17,149 nt of DNA, taken from positions 1 to 17,149 of the forward strand of contig CALIIP010000195.1 of assembly GCA_938018045.1 (NCBI GenBank). Direction: 5' to 3'. The DNA comes from an uncultured Flavobacteriaceae bacterium (GTDB taxonomy: Bacteria > Bacteroidota > Bacteroidia > Flavobacteriales > Flavobacteriaceae). Made by a program: the position numbers and the translations under genes. This document shows, piece by piece, positions 5,451 to 12,996 of this stretch (within the stretch, counting starts at the first letter, position 1; every line of letters starts with the position of its first letter). The notes beneath the pieces are model-generated. The model had not been told where the DNA came from, made no database searches, and saw only the letters and a program-made list of their open reading frames with translations.

Positions 5451-6443
5451 ATGGCAAAAATTACTGCGGCAATTACAGCTGTTGGAAAATATCTCCCAGA
5501 ATATAGGTTGACAAATAAGATCCTTGAAACAATGGTTGATACCAATGATGAATGGATTGTTTCAAGAACGGGAATTAAAGAAAGAAGAATTTTAAAAGAA
5601 AAAGGAAAAGGAACTTCATTTATGGCGATAAAAGCCACTGAAGATCTACTTTCAAAGTCTAATACAGATCCAAACGAAATAGATTTAATTATTGTTGCAA
5701 CAGCAACAAGAGACATGCAAGCAGCATCAACAGCCTCATTTGTAGCGTCAAGTATTGGAGCCACAAATGCATTTGCGTTTGATTTAGATTCTGCATGTTC
5801 TAGTTTTTTGTTCGGAATGTCTGTAGTTGCTAGTTATATAGAATCTGGAAAATATAAAAAAGTATTATTGATTGGAGCTGATAAAAACTCTTCAATGATA
5901 GATTATAAAGACCGTGCAACATGTATCATCTTTGGTGATGGTGCAGGAGCCGTTTTATTTGAACCAAATACAGATGGTCTTGGTTTGCAAGATGAATATT
6001 TACGTACAGATGGTAGCGGAAGAGAATTTTTGCAAGTTGCAAAAGGAGGATCTGCAAATCCGTTTGAAAAAGGAGAAGTTTTTGGTGATGAAGACTGTTT
6101 TGTACATCAAGAAGGTAGAACTGTATTTAAAAATGCAGTCTTTAATATGGCAGACGTTTGTGTGAAAATTTTGGAGCGAAATAACCTTACAAAAGATAAT
6201 GTTACTTGGCTTGCTGCACATCAAGCAAACAAAAGAATTATTGATGCAACATCAAATAGAGTTGGTTTAGAAGAATCAAAAGTAATGACCAATATTGAGA
6301 ATTACGGAAATACTACTTCAGCAACTTTACCATTACTATTAGTCGATTATGAATCGCAACTAAAAAAAGGAGATACAATTATTTTTGCAGCATTTGGCGG
6401 AGGTTTTTCTTGGGGAGCCATCTATTTTAAATGGGCATATTAA
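5451..6443 (+). CDS. fabH: 3-oxoacyl-ACP synthase III (KAS III)
   Basis: FabH starts fatty-acid synthesis by condensing acetyl-CoA, or branched acyl-CoA in many Bacteroidota, with malonyl-ACP. The 330-aa sequence shows the N-terminal signature YLPEYRLTN with TNDEWIVSRTGIKERR, the active-site Cys at 116 in DSACSSFLFG, His 257 in AAHQANKRI and Asn 287 in NYGNTTSAT: the full Cys-His-Asn triad. It follows the rpmF hairpin, and accB begins 35 bases later. A possible promoter is TTTG at 5387-5390 with TTACTTTG at 5414-5421, one mismatch and a spacer slightly long at 23 bp. A 12-bp palindrome, ACTTTTAAAAGT at 5426-5437, lies just after it. Whether it prefers branched primers cannot be read directly. 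Confidence 0.96.
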   Translation: MAKITAAITAVGKYLPEYRLTNKILETMVDTNDEWIVSRTGIKERRILKEKGKGTSFMAIKATEDLLSKSNTDPNEIDLIIVATATRDMQAASTASFVASSIGATNAFAFDLDSACSSFLFGMSVVASYIESGKYKKVLLIGADKNSSMIDYKDRATCIIFGDGAGAVLFEPNTDGLGLQDEYLRTDGSGREFLQVAKGGSANPFEKGEVFGDEDCFVHQEGRTVFKNAVFNMADVCVKILERNNLTKDNVTWLAAHQANKRIIDATSNRVGLEESKVMTNIENYGNTTSATLPLLLVDYESQLKKGDTIIFAAFGGGFSWGAIYFKWAY

Positions 6444-6478
6444 AAAATTTTAAAACAACCAACTAAAAAATATAATAT

Positions 6479-6949
6479 ATGGATTTAAAGGATATTCAAA
6501 ATCTTATAAAGTTTGTGTCAAAATCTGGCGTAAACGAAGTAAAACTCGAAGTAGAAGATTTTAAAATAACAATTAAAACAGGAAAAGGAATTCCTGAGAC
6601 TACAATTGTGCATCAAGCACCAACTTTAGCAGCACCAATTGCACAAGCAGCACCTGCAGCAACAGTTGAAACCTCAGCAACAAATGAGGTTGAGGTCGAA
6701 AATTCAAAATATATTACGATTACATCACCAATTATTGGGACTTTCTATAGAAAACCATCACCAGACAAACCAAATTTTGCAGAAGTTGGAGACACAGTAT
6801 CTCCAGACTCAATAGTATGTATTATCGAAGCGATGAAGTTATTCAATGAAATTGAATCAGAAGTTTCAGGTAAAATTGTAAAAGTATTGGTAGATGAATC
6901 TTCACCAGTAGAATTTGGGCAGCCATTATTTTTAGTGGACCCTTCTTAA
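6479..6949 (+). CDS. accB: Biotin carboxyl carrier protein of acetyl-CoA carboxylase
   Basis: AccB carries the biotin that shuttles carboxylate from AccC to the carboxyltransferase. The 156-aa protein has the standard layout: an N-terminal domain (MDLKDIQNLIKFVSKSGVNE, residues 1-36), an Ala/Pro/Thr-rich linker (about 43-76) and a C-terminal biotinyl domain (78-156). The biotinylation motif EAMKL puts the modified lysine at 120, about 36 residues from the end as expected. FYRKPSPD and the segment after it form the protruding thumb typical of AccB. Same orientation as fabH upstream and accC downstream; the 83-bp gap to accC contains a hairpin that may tune accC expression. Confidence 0.97.
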   Translation: MDLKDIQNLIKFVSKSGVNEVKLEVEDFKITIKTGKGIPETTIVHQAPTLAAPIAQAAPAATVETSATNEVEVENSKYITITSPIIGTFYRKPSPDKPNFAEVGDTVSPDSIVCIIEAMKLFNEIESEVSGKIVKVLVDESSPVEFGQPLFLVDPS

Positions 6950-6952
6950 TGT

Positions 6953-7008
6953 AAAATCCCAATTTTAATTCTCAAAATCCAATAAATTTAATTGGAATTT
7001 TGTTTTTT
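6953..7008 (+). promoter_or_regulatory. Hairpin with T tract between accB and accC, possible attenuator or weak terminator
   Basis: CAAAATCCAAT (6973-6983) pairs with ATTGGAATTTTG (6991-7002) with one bulged base, and six T follow at 7003-7008, the layout of an intrinsic terminator. A near copy of the left arm, AAAATCCCAATT at 6953-6964, can instead pair with 6990-7001 at 11 of 12 positions, so two folds compete for the same 3' arm. The stem is AT-rich and weak. Function is inferred. Confidence 0.45.
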
Positions 7009-7032
7009 GAATATTGAAAAATTGAAGAATTT

Positions 7033-8382
7033 ATGTTTAAAAAAATATTAATAGCAAATAGAGGAGAAATTGCATTACGAGTTATAAGGACTTGTAGAGA
7101 AATGGGTATAAAATCCGTTGCAGTTTATTCTACCGCAGATGCAGAAAGTTTGCATGTAAAGTTTGCAGATGAGGCTGTATGTATCGGACCGCCATCAAGT
7201 GCTCTATCTTATTTGAAAATAGCAAATATAATAGCAGCAGCAGAAATAACCAATGCTGATGCCATTCATCCAGGATATGGATTCTTGTCAGAAAACGCTA
7301 AATTTTCTAAAATTTGTGAAGAGCATGATATAAAATTTATTGGTGCATCTCCAGACATGATTAACAGAATGGGAGATAAAGCATCTGCAAGAGCAACAAT
7401 GGAAGAAGCAGGAGTGCCTTGTGTTCCAGGTTCTGACGGACTTTTAGAAACATTTGAAGATGCTGAAAAGCTGGCAGACGAAATGGGTTATCCAGTAATG
7501 TTGAAAGCTTCTGCAGGAGGTGGAGGAAAAGGAATGCGTGCCATTTGGAAAAAAGAAGATCTAAGAAAAGGTTGGGATGGTGCTCGTCAGGAATCAAAAG
7601 CATTTTTTGATAATGACGATATGTATATGGAAAAATTGATTGAAGAGCCAAGACATATCGAGATTCAGATAGTAGGTGATTCTTTTGGTAAGGCGTGTCA
7701 TTTATCTGAAAGAGATTGTTCTGTTCAAAGACGTCATCAGAAATTAACAGAAGAAGTTCCTTCGCCATTTATGACAAAGGCACTTCGTAAAAAAATGGGC
7801 GATGCGGCTGTTAAAGCTGCAGAATACATTTCATATGAAGGAGCAGGTACCGTTGAATTTTTGGTTGATAAAAAGAGAAATTTCTATTTCATGGAAATGA
7901 ATACACGTATTCAAGTTGAGCATCCAATTACAGAACAAGTAATTGATTTTGATTTGATTCGTGAGCAAATATTAGTTGCAGCAGGAGTTCCAATTTCTGG
8001 AAAAAACTATTTACCACAATTACATTCAATAGAATGTCGTATAAATGCGGAAGATCCATATCATGATTTTCGCCCTTCACCAGGAAAAATCACAACATTA
8101 CATGCTCCAGGAGGTCATGGTGTAAGATTAGATACACATGTTTATGCAGGATATAGTATTCCGCCAAATTATGATTCTATGATTGCAAAATTAATTACAA
8201 CTGCTCAAACTAGAGAAGAGGCAATTAATAAAATGAAACGCGCATTAGATGAGTTTGTGATTGAAGGAATAAAAACTACAATACCATTTCATCGTCAGTT
8301 GATGGATCATCCAGATTATGTTGCAGGAAATTACACAACAAAGTTTATGGAAGATTTTGTAATGAAACCAATTGAAGAATAA
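7033..8382 (+). CDS. accC: Biotin carboxylase subunit of acetyl-CoA carboxylase
   Basis: AccC uses ATP and bicarbonate to carboxylate the biotin on AccB. The 449-aa length equals that of the E. coli enzyme, so it is the stand-alone subunit and not a fused acyl-CoA carboxylase. Visible landmarks are ILIANRGEIA at the N-terminus, the glycine-rich ATP loop KASAGGGGKGM (158-168), ERDCSVQRRHQKL (226-238), and the metal and catalytic region MEMNTRIQVEH (287-297), with E288, N290 and R292 in the same positions as E. coli. The start follows the accB-accC hairpin. A strong terminator follows at 8409. The carboxyltransferase genes accA and accD are not in the window. Confidence 0.97.
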   Translation: MFKKILIANRGEIALRVIRTCREMGIKSVAVYSTADAESLHVKFADEAVCIGPPSSALSYLKIANIIAAAEITNADAIHPGYGFLSENAKFSKICEEHDIKFIGASPDMINRMGDKASARATMEEAGVPCVPGSDGLLETFEDAEKLADEMGYPVMLKASAGGGGKGMRAIWKKEDLRKGWDGARQESKAFFDNDDMYMEKLIEEPRHIEIQIVGDSFGKACHLSERDCSVQRRHQKLTEEVPSPFMTKALRKKMGDAAVKAAEYISYEGAGTVEFLVDKKRNFYFMEMNTRIQVEHPITEQVIDFDLIREQILVAAGVPISGKNYLPQLHSIECRINAEDPYHDFRPSPGKITTLHAPGGHGVRLDTHVYAGYSIPPNYDSMIAKLITTAQTREEAINKMKRALDEFVIEGIKTTIPFHRQLMDHPDYVAGNYTTKFMEDFVMKPIEE

Positions 8383-8408
8383 AATACTACGTATTATAAC
8401 AAATAATC

Positions 8409-8441
8409 AAAGGATACAAGAAATTGTATCCTTTATTTTTT
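8409..8441 (+). terminator. Intrinsic terminator of the fatty-acid cluster
   Basis: AAAGGATACAA (8409-8419) pairs perfectly over 11 bp with TTGTATCCTTT (8424-8434) around a GAAA tetraloop, followed by A and six T. The T tract ends at the first base of the next gene's -7 box, so terminator and promoter are packed together. Confidence 0.88.
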
Positions 8442-8448
8442 ATATTTG
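8441..8448 (+). promoter_or_regulatory. -7 box of the Lrp/AsnC gene
   Basis: TATATTTG is a perfect TAnnTTTG match 18 bases before the ATG at 8467. A -33 box would fall inside the accC terminator stem, and no TTTG is visible there. The TTG at 8446, which opens a longer frame, is inside this box and so is unlikely to be the start. Confidence 0.55.
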
Positions 8449-8466
8449 ATTTCAGATTTACAGCAA

Positions 8467-8931
8467 ATGAAGAAAAAAGACTTACATATTGACGGAATTG
8501 ACAAGATAATTCTAAAAAATTTAATTGCAGATGCTCGTACACCCATTTTAAGCATTGCTCGAGAAGTAGGAATTTCAGGAGCCGCTATTCATCAAAGGTT
8601 AAGAAAATTAGAGGCTTCAGGATTAATTACAGGCTCAAAATTTGTTTTAAATCCAAAAGTATTAGGTTATAAAACATTGGCTTTTGTTGGAATTTTTTTA
8701 GATGCAGCAAGTAAATATTCTGCGGCAATCAATCGTTTAAAAGAAATTCCGGAAGTTATAGAAAGTCATTATACAACTGGAAATTATGCTATTTTTATCA
8801 AGATATTATGTCGTGATAACGAGCATTTGATGAAACTATTAAATAAAGAAATTCAGTCAATAAAAGGTGTGGCACGAACAGAAACCTTTATATCTCTTGA
8901 TCAACAGATTGATAGACAGATAAGTTTATAA
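8467..8931 (+). CDS. Lrp/AsnC-family transcriptional regulator
   Basis: This 154-aa protein has the standard Lrp/AsnC build. The N-terminal helix-turn-helix covers about residues 10-55, with IDKIILKNLIADARTP, then SIAREVGISGAAIHQRLRKL and EASGLITG. A C-terminal RAM/ligand domain follows at about 65-145, with LGYKTLAFVGIFL and the GNYAIFIKILC strand. Members form octamers and respond to amino acids. The Asp-Ala-Arg-x-Pro turn before the helix-turn-helix is typical. Neither target nor effector can be told from the sequence; the nearest asparagine gene, the asparaginase at 9766, is separated by a minus-strand gene and gives only a weak hint. The start is the ATG at 8467. Confidence 0.93.
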   Translation: MKKKDLHIDGIDKIILKNLIADARTPILSIAREVGISGAAIHQRLRKLEASGLITGSKFVLNPKVLGYKTLAFVGIFLDAASKYSAAINRLKEIPEVIESHYTTGNYAIFIKILCRDNEHLMKLLNKEIQSIKGVARTETFISLDQQIDRQISL

Positions 8932-8934
8932 CTA

Positions 8935-8965
8935 AAAACAGCGTGTAAATTTTACACGCTGTTTT
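8935..8965. terminator. Bidirectional terminator between the Lrp gene and the zinc peptidase
   Basis: AAAACAGCGTGTA (8935-8947) pairs perfectly with TACACGCTGTTTT (8953-8965) around a 5-base loop. A runs and T runs flank both sides, so it can end transcripts of both convergent genes. It starts 4 bases after the Lrp stop. Confidence 0.88.
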
Positions 8966-8988
8966 AATGAAGTTTATTAAAAAAAATC

Positions 8989-9663
8989 TTAATCTCTTCC
9001 CATATATATCATCACATAATAAAGTAATGTTGCCAAAGCACCAATTGCTGCAACTACATAAGTTCTTGCAGCCCATTTTAAAGCGTCTTTTGCACCTACT
9101 TGTTCTTCACTAGTAAGCATATTTGAATCGTGTAACCAAGCCAAAGCGCGATTACTTGCATCGTATTCAACAGGTAATGTTACGAAACTAAAGAATACTG
9201 TTGCAGAGAATAATACAATTCCGATAGGTAGTAAAATTGGAAATTGTTGAAAGAAAAAACCTGCCATAATAATCCACATAGATAATTTACTTGCTATGCC
9301 AACCATTGGTACCAAACTTGATCTAAATTGCAACCAAGAATAAGATGTAGCATGTTGTACAGCATGACCAACTTCGTGAGCAGCAACTGCAGCAGCAGCA
9401 GCATTTCTTTGATTATATACAGCTTCACTTAAGTTTACCGTTTTATCTCTTGGGTTGTAGTGATCTGTCAATCTTCCAGGAGTAGAAATGACTTGAACGT
9501 CATAAACTCCGTTGTCTTGTAGCATTTTCTCTGCAATCTCTTTTCCAGACATGCCGTTTTGTAAAGTTAATTCAGAATATTTTTTGAATTTACTTTTTAA
9601 TCTTGATTGTGTCAACCAACCAAAAAGTGCAATTAAGCCAAATATTATATATCCTATCATCAT
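8989..9663 (-). CDS. Membrane-bound neutral zinc metallopeptidase (YugP type)
   Basis: This 224-aa protein fits the Zn_peptidase_2 (YugP) family. It has an N-terminal membrane helix (residues 3-18), the zinc motif HEVGH (H96, E97, H100) after an Ala-rich helix, two hydrophobic segments at about 120-162, then VEYDASNRAL, where E166 could be the third zinc ligand, and a C-terminal helix at about 202-218. PGRLTDHYNP and the following KTVNLSEAVY upstream of HEVGH are also typical. The substrate of this family is not known to me. Two ATGs stand in tandem at 9663 and 9660, either of which could be used. It converges on the Lrp gene and is divergent from the asparaginase gene. Confidence 0.93.
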   Translation of the reverse strand: MMIGYIIFGLIALFGWLTQSRLKSKFKKYSELTLQNGMSGKEIAEKMLQDNGVYDVQVISTPGRLTDHYNPRDKTVNLSEAVYNQRNAAAAAVAAHEVGHAVQHATSYSWLQFRSSLVPMVGIASKLSMWIIMAGFFFQQFPILLPIGIVLFSATVFFSFVTLPVEYDASNRALAWLHDSNMLTSEEQVGAKDALKWAARTYVVAAIGALATLLYYVMIYMGRD

Positions 9664-9765
9664 AATTTTTATGTTTTATTTTTTTTGTAAAGTTAATTAA
9701 AAATAGTTTTCTTTTTATCATTAATTTTATAGCATAAATTATTCCAAAATTAAATTTAAGACAGA

Positions 9766-10797
9766 ATGGCAAAAATTCCTCATATATTATTGATTTATAC
9801 AGGTGGAACTATCGGTATGATTAAGGATTTTGAAACAGGAGCGTTAAAAGCATTTAATTTTGATAAGTTACTAAAACATATTCCTGAATTAAAACACTTA
9901 AACTGTTCAATAGAAAGCGTTTCTTTTGATGAACCAATAGATTCATCAAACATGAATCCTCATTATTGGATTTCTATTACCGAAATCATTGAAAATAATT
10001 ATGAGCAGTTTGACGGTTTTGTTGTACTTCATGGATCAGATACCATGTCATATACAGCGTCAGCAATTAGTTTTATGTTTGAAAACCTTTCTAAGCCAGT
10101 AATTTTTACTGGATCACAATTACCAATAGGTGATTTAAGAACAGATGCTAAAGAAAACCTAATTACATCCATCGAAATAGCTGCTTCACAAAAGAATGGA
10201 AAGTCAATAATATCAGAAGTTTGTTTGTATTTTGAATATCAATTATATAGAGCCAATAGAACAACAAAGATAAATTCAGAACATTTTGATGCATTTATAT
10301 CGCCAAACTATCCGCCGTTATGTGAAAGTGGTGTTCATTTAAAATTTGATGAATCAGCGATTTACAAACCTAGAAGGTCAAAGAAAATTAAAATCAGAAA
10401 AAAATTAGAAGAAAATATAGTGCTATTAAAGTTATTTCCAGGAATTACAGAAAACGTCATAAAAAGTATTTTAGAGATTGATGGTTTAAAAGGTGTTGTT
10501 TTAGAGACCTTCGGCTCCGGAAACGCGCCAACAGAAAAATGGCTAGTTGATTTATTGAAAACGGCATTAAAAAAAGGGATTAAAATTATTGATATAACAC
10601 AATGTGTTTTTGGAAGCGTTATTTTAGGGCAGTACGAAACAAGTGTTCAGCTTCAGAAAATTGGTTTAATAAGCGGAAAAGATTTAACTACAGAAGCAGC
10701 ATTAGCAAAATTGATGTACTTATTAGGTGAAAATATCCCAGCATCAGAGTTTAAAGATGTTTTTGAAACACCATTAAGAGGAGAAATGTCAGATTAA
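9766..10797 (+). CDS. ansA: Type I (cytoplasmic) L-asparaginase
   Basis: The enzyme hydrolyses L-asparagine to aspartate and ammonia. At 343 aa and without a signal peptide it matches the cytoplasmic type I form. The first catalytic motif YTGGTIGM puts the nucleophile at Thr 15; the second, HGSDTMSYTASA, gives Thr 93 and Asp 92; FTGSQLP and RTDAKENL follow as in type I enzymes. The C-terminal domain contains ITQCVFGSVILGQYE, the region that in E. coli AnsA forms the allosteric asparagine site. The ATG lies 8 bases after a weak -7-like TAAATTTA at 9751-9758, so the promoter is uncertain. It probably forms its own unit. Confidence 0.94.
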   Translation: MAKIPHILLIYTGGTIGMIKDFETGALKAFNFDKLLKHIPELKHLNCSIESVSFDEPIDSSNMNPHYWISITEIIENNYEQFDGFVVLHGSDTMSYTASAISFMFENLSKPVIFTGSQLPIGDLRTDAKENLITSIEIAASQKNGKSIISEVCLYFEYQLYRANRTTKINSEHFDAFISPNYPPLCESGVHLKFDESAIYKPRRSKKIKIRKKLEENIVLLKLFPGITENVIKSILEIDGLKGVVLETFGSGNAPTEKWLVDLLKTALKKGIKIIDITQCVFGSVILGQYETSVQLQKIGLISGKDLTTEAALAKLMYLLGENIPASEFKDVFETPLRGEMSD

Positions 10798-10965
10798 AGT
10801 GTTTTTTTTAATAATAAATTACTGAACATTCAAACTCATTAAAAACTTGACAATAAATTGGTTATCATTAAAAATATTTTACGAATAATTTAATTCTTTT
10901 GATTTTAAAAAATTAAATTTTTTCAGTTCAACATTTTTTTGTTACTTGTGATTCGCAAAAAGACA
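10798..10965. other. AT-rich intergenic region upstream of tRNA-Ser
   Basis: The gap from ansA to exbB is 327 bp and contains tRNA-Ser. The first 168 bases are very AT-rich with no reading frame I would defend and no clear hairpin after ansA. The only candidate element is TACTTGTG at 10943-10950, one mismatch from TAnnTTTG, with TTTT at 10919-10922 at a 20-bp spacing. It ends 15 bases before the tRNA and could be its promoter. Confidence 0.5.
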
Positions 10966-11052
10966 GGAGAGGTGGCCGAGTGGTCGAAGGCGCATGCTTG
11001 GAAAGCATGTATATAGGAAACTGTATCAAGGGTTCGAATCCCTTTCTCTCCG
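10966..11052 (+). tRNA. tRNA-Ser (GGA anticodon)
   Basis: The 87-base cloverleaf has acceptor GGAGAGG paired with TCTCTCC, a D arm with CCGAGTGGTCGAAGG, anticodon stem CATGC/GCATG with loop TTGGAAA (anticodon GGA at 11000-11002), a long variable arm typical of class II tRNAs, T arm AAGGG/CCCTT and discriminator G at 11052. The long variable arm and the discriminator G fit serine. CCA is not encoded. Confidence 0.96.
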
Positions 11053-11081
11053 CCGAATTCTTTTTTTTGCAAAAAAAGTTA

Positions 11082-11089
11082 TATATTTA
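11082..11089 (+). promoter_or_regulatory. Candidate -7 box of the exb operon
   Basis: TATATTTA differs from TAnnTTTG at the last base and lies 36 bases before the exbB ATG. No TTTG stands 20 bases upstream. A 16-bp palindrome of seven T, GC and seven A (11062-11077) separates this box from tRNA-Ser and might act as a weak terminator for it. Confidence 0.35.
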
Positions 11090-11124
11090 ACCCGTAAACT
11101 AATAATTAAATTAACTATTACACA

Positions 11125-11856
11125 ATGAAAAAACTATTTACCATCCTAGCAATCACTGGATTATTGTTTTTAGGAACTACACAGAGCACGTATGCACAAG
11201 ATACTGCACAAACAGAAGAAGTTGACAAAACTTTTCATCAAGAATTAAAGCAACGTTTTATTGAAGGTGGTGCTGGTTTTATGGGAATTGTATTAATAGC
11301 CTTGATTTTAGGGTTAGCAATTGCTATTGAAAGAATCATTTACCTTAATATGGCATCTACAAATACTAAAAAATTAGTAAGTAGTGTTGAAGACGCTTTG
11401 GCTTCAGGAGGTGTTGAGGCAGCAAAAGAAGTTTGTAGAGATACAAAAGGTCCTGTTGCATCTATATTCTATCAAGGTTTAAGTCGTTCTGATGAAGGAA
11501 TTGAATCAGTAGAAAAAGCAGTTGTAGGTTATGGAGGAGTTCAAATGGGATTATTAGAGAAGAACATTTCTTGGTTATCTTTATTTATTGCTCTTGCACC
11601 AATGCTTGGGTTCATGGGAACTGTAATTGGTATGATTAAAGCCTTTGATGATATTGCTGTATCTAATGAAATGTCTCCAGCAACAGTTGCAGGTGGTATT
11701 AAGATAGCACTTTTAACAACAGTATTTGGTTTGATTGTTGCAATTATCTTACAAATATTTTATAATTATATCATCGCAAAAGTTGATAGTATTGTAAACA
11801 ATATGGAAGATGCGTCTATTTCTTTAGTAGACTTACTAGTTAAGCATAACAAATAA
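11125..11856 (+). CDS. exbB: ExbB/TolQ/MotA-type proton channel protein
   Basis: This is the channel subunit of a proton-motive-force motor in the inner membrane, normally a pentamer around ExbD. The 243-aa protein has an N-terminal signal-like segment (residues 1-24, cut near TYAQ), an acidic periplasmic stretch, and three membrane helices at about 53-73, 148-170 and 193-216. The cytoplasmic domain lies between the first two. The second helix carries the family motif LAPMLGFMGTVIGMIKAF, and the third IALLTTVFGLIVAI lines the channel. The signal peptide is a known Bacteroidota variant. The next gene begins 9 bases after its stop, so the four genes 11125-13458 are almost certainly cotranscribed. 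No tonB lies in the cluster, so the partner is probably encoded elsewhere. Confidence 0.93.
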   Translation: MKKLFTILAITGLLFLGTTQSTYAQDTAQTEEVDKTFHQELKQRFIEGGAGFMGIVLIALILGLAIAIERIIYLNMASTNTKKLVSSVEDALASGGVEAAKEVCRDTKGPVASIFYQGLSRSDEGIESVEKAVVGYGGVQMGLLEKNISWLSLFIALAPMLGFMGTVIGMIKAFDDIAVSNEMSPATVAGGIKIALLTTVFGLIVAIILQIFYNYIIAKVDSIVNNMEDASISLVDLLVKHNK

Positions 11857-11865
11857 AATAAAATC

Positions 11866-12321
11866 ATGAATAGCAAATCATATAACATAATTAAAATTGT
11901 TGTAGCGGCACTTGCATTGATTGGTATTGCACTTTTTATAAGAGTAGCAATGGCAGGAGATGATGTTGAAGGTGTTTCAAACACAACGCATCCATTAATC
12001 ACATTTTCAATGTTTCTTGTTGGATTAACTGTAATTATTACACTATTGTTTTCAATAAGAGGACTTTTTACAACTCCAGGAGCATTAAAACAAGCGCTTA
12101 TAAGTATAGCTGTTTTAGTAGGGCTTTTCGTTCTAGCATACGTTCTTGCAGGTGATGGTGAAGTAACAAACTCTTACGGACAAACACTAAAAGATGGTGT
12201 AGGTGCAGCAGGAGTTATACCTAAAAGAGTTGGAGCAATGATAAATTACACCTATATATTAGGAATAATTGCATTGTTAACTATAGTTTGGGGAGGAGTA
12301 AAAGGAATGTTTTCTAAATAA
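11866..12321 (+). CDS. Uncharacterised four-helix membrane protein of the exb operon
   Basis: I do not recognise a named family. The 151-aa protein has four predicted membrane helices at about residues 9-27, 44-63, 77-95 and 128-147. Between helices 3 and 4 is a stretch of about 30 residues containing YGQTLKDGVGAAGVIPKRVG, and after helix 1 is a short acidic loop (AGDDVEG). There is no charged residue within the helices that would suggest a proton path. It lies between exbB and the first exbD with gaps of 9 and 18 bases, so it should be made together with the motor, perhaps as an accessory or assembly subunit. That role is inferred from position alone. Confidence 0.88.
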   Translation: MNSKSYNIIKIVVAALALIGIALFIRVAMAGDDVEGVSNTTHPLITFSMFLVGLTVIITLLFSIRGLFTTPGALKQALISIAVLVGLFVLAYVLAGDGEVTNSYGQTLKDGVGAAGVIPKRVGAMINYTYILGIIALLTIVWGGVKGMFSK

Positions 12322-12339
12322 AAACAAATAGTAATAATT

Positions 12340-12981
12340 ATGGCAAGAAGAGAAACACCAGAAATTAATGCAGGATCTATGGCAGATATCGCATTCTTAC
12401 TATTGATATTTTTCTTAGTAACGACTACGATGGATGTTGATGCTGGTATCTCAAGAAGATTACCAGAAAAACAGCCAATTGATGCACCACCACCACCAAT
12501 TGTTAAGGAACGTAATGTTTTTGAAATAATTATTAATAGAAGTAATGATATACTTGTTGAAAACGAGTACAGAAAGGTTAATGAAATTAAAGATTTAGCA
12601 ATTGCATTTATTGATAATGGAGGTAGTATTGGAAATCCAATTGAATACCCTGGAAAGCAGAAAGAAGTTGAAGGTAAAGATTGTTCATGGTGTGAAGGGG
12701 CTAAAAACCCAGAATCGTCAGATCATCCAAATAAGGCAGTTATCTCTATAAAAACAGATAGAAGTACAGAAATGGGTACATTTATTGCGGTTCAAGATGA
12801 ATTAGGAAAAGCTTATACTTTTTTAAGGAATCGATTGGCAATGAAAGAATTTGGTAAAACATATACTCAAATGCTTAAGGAAGAAGACAATGCTGTCAAT
12901 GTAAGTGATAAATTAAAAGGTGATATCAAGAAAATCAAAGTGATGTATCCAGAAATTATTTCAAAATCAGAGAATAAGTAA
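12340..12981 (+). CDS. exbD: ExbD/TolR-family protein 1, with CxxC-containing insertion
   Basis: ExbD transmits proton flow through ExbB to periplasmic partners. The 213-aa protein has a short cytoplasmic N-terminus (MARRETPEINAGS), one membrane helix at about 15-34 carrying the essential Asp (D16 in MADIAFLLLIFF), and a periplasmic domain. Typical ExbD proteins are about 140 aa; this one is longer because of a Pro-rich linker after the helix (APPPPI), an insertion at about 93-130 with CSWC (C115, C118) and SSDHPNKAVISI, and a lysine-rich C-terminal extension. The cysteine pair faces the periplasm and could form a disulfide or bind metal. Second ExbD and ExbB genes flank it in one operon. Confidence 0.93.
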   Translation: MARRETPEINAGSMADIAFLLLIFFLVTTTMDVDAGISRRLPEKQPIDAPPPPIVKERNVFEIIINRSNDILVENEYRKVNEIKDLAIAFIDNGGSIGNPIEYPGKQKEVEGKDCSWCEGAKNPESSDHPNKAVISIKTDRSTEMGTFIAVQDELGKAYTFLRNRLAMKEFGKTYTQMLKEEDNAVNVSDKLKGDIKKIKVMYPEIISKSENK

Positions 12982-12996
12982 TTTAAAACATAGAAA

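Noticed and set aside
8446..8466. TTG-initiated extension of the Lrp/AsnC protein.
   Set aside because: The TTG is part of a perfect -7 box, so it would not be in the transcript. The ATG at 8467 gives a normal N-terminus.
10848..10876. TTGACA at 10848 as an E. coli-type -35 box in the ansA to tRNA-Ser gap.
   Set aside because: No TATAAT follows at 16-18 bases, and Bacteroidota sigma does not use this consensus.
11062..11077. Seven T, GC, seven A palindrome after tRNA-Ser as a strong terminator.
   Set aside because: The stem is nearly all A-T and would need a loop taken from its own centre. It could be weak at best, so it is only mentioned with the exb promoter.
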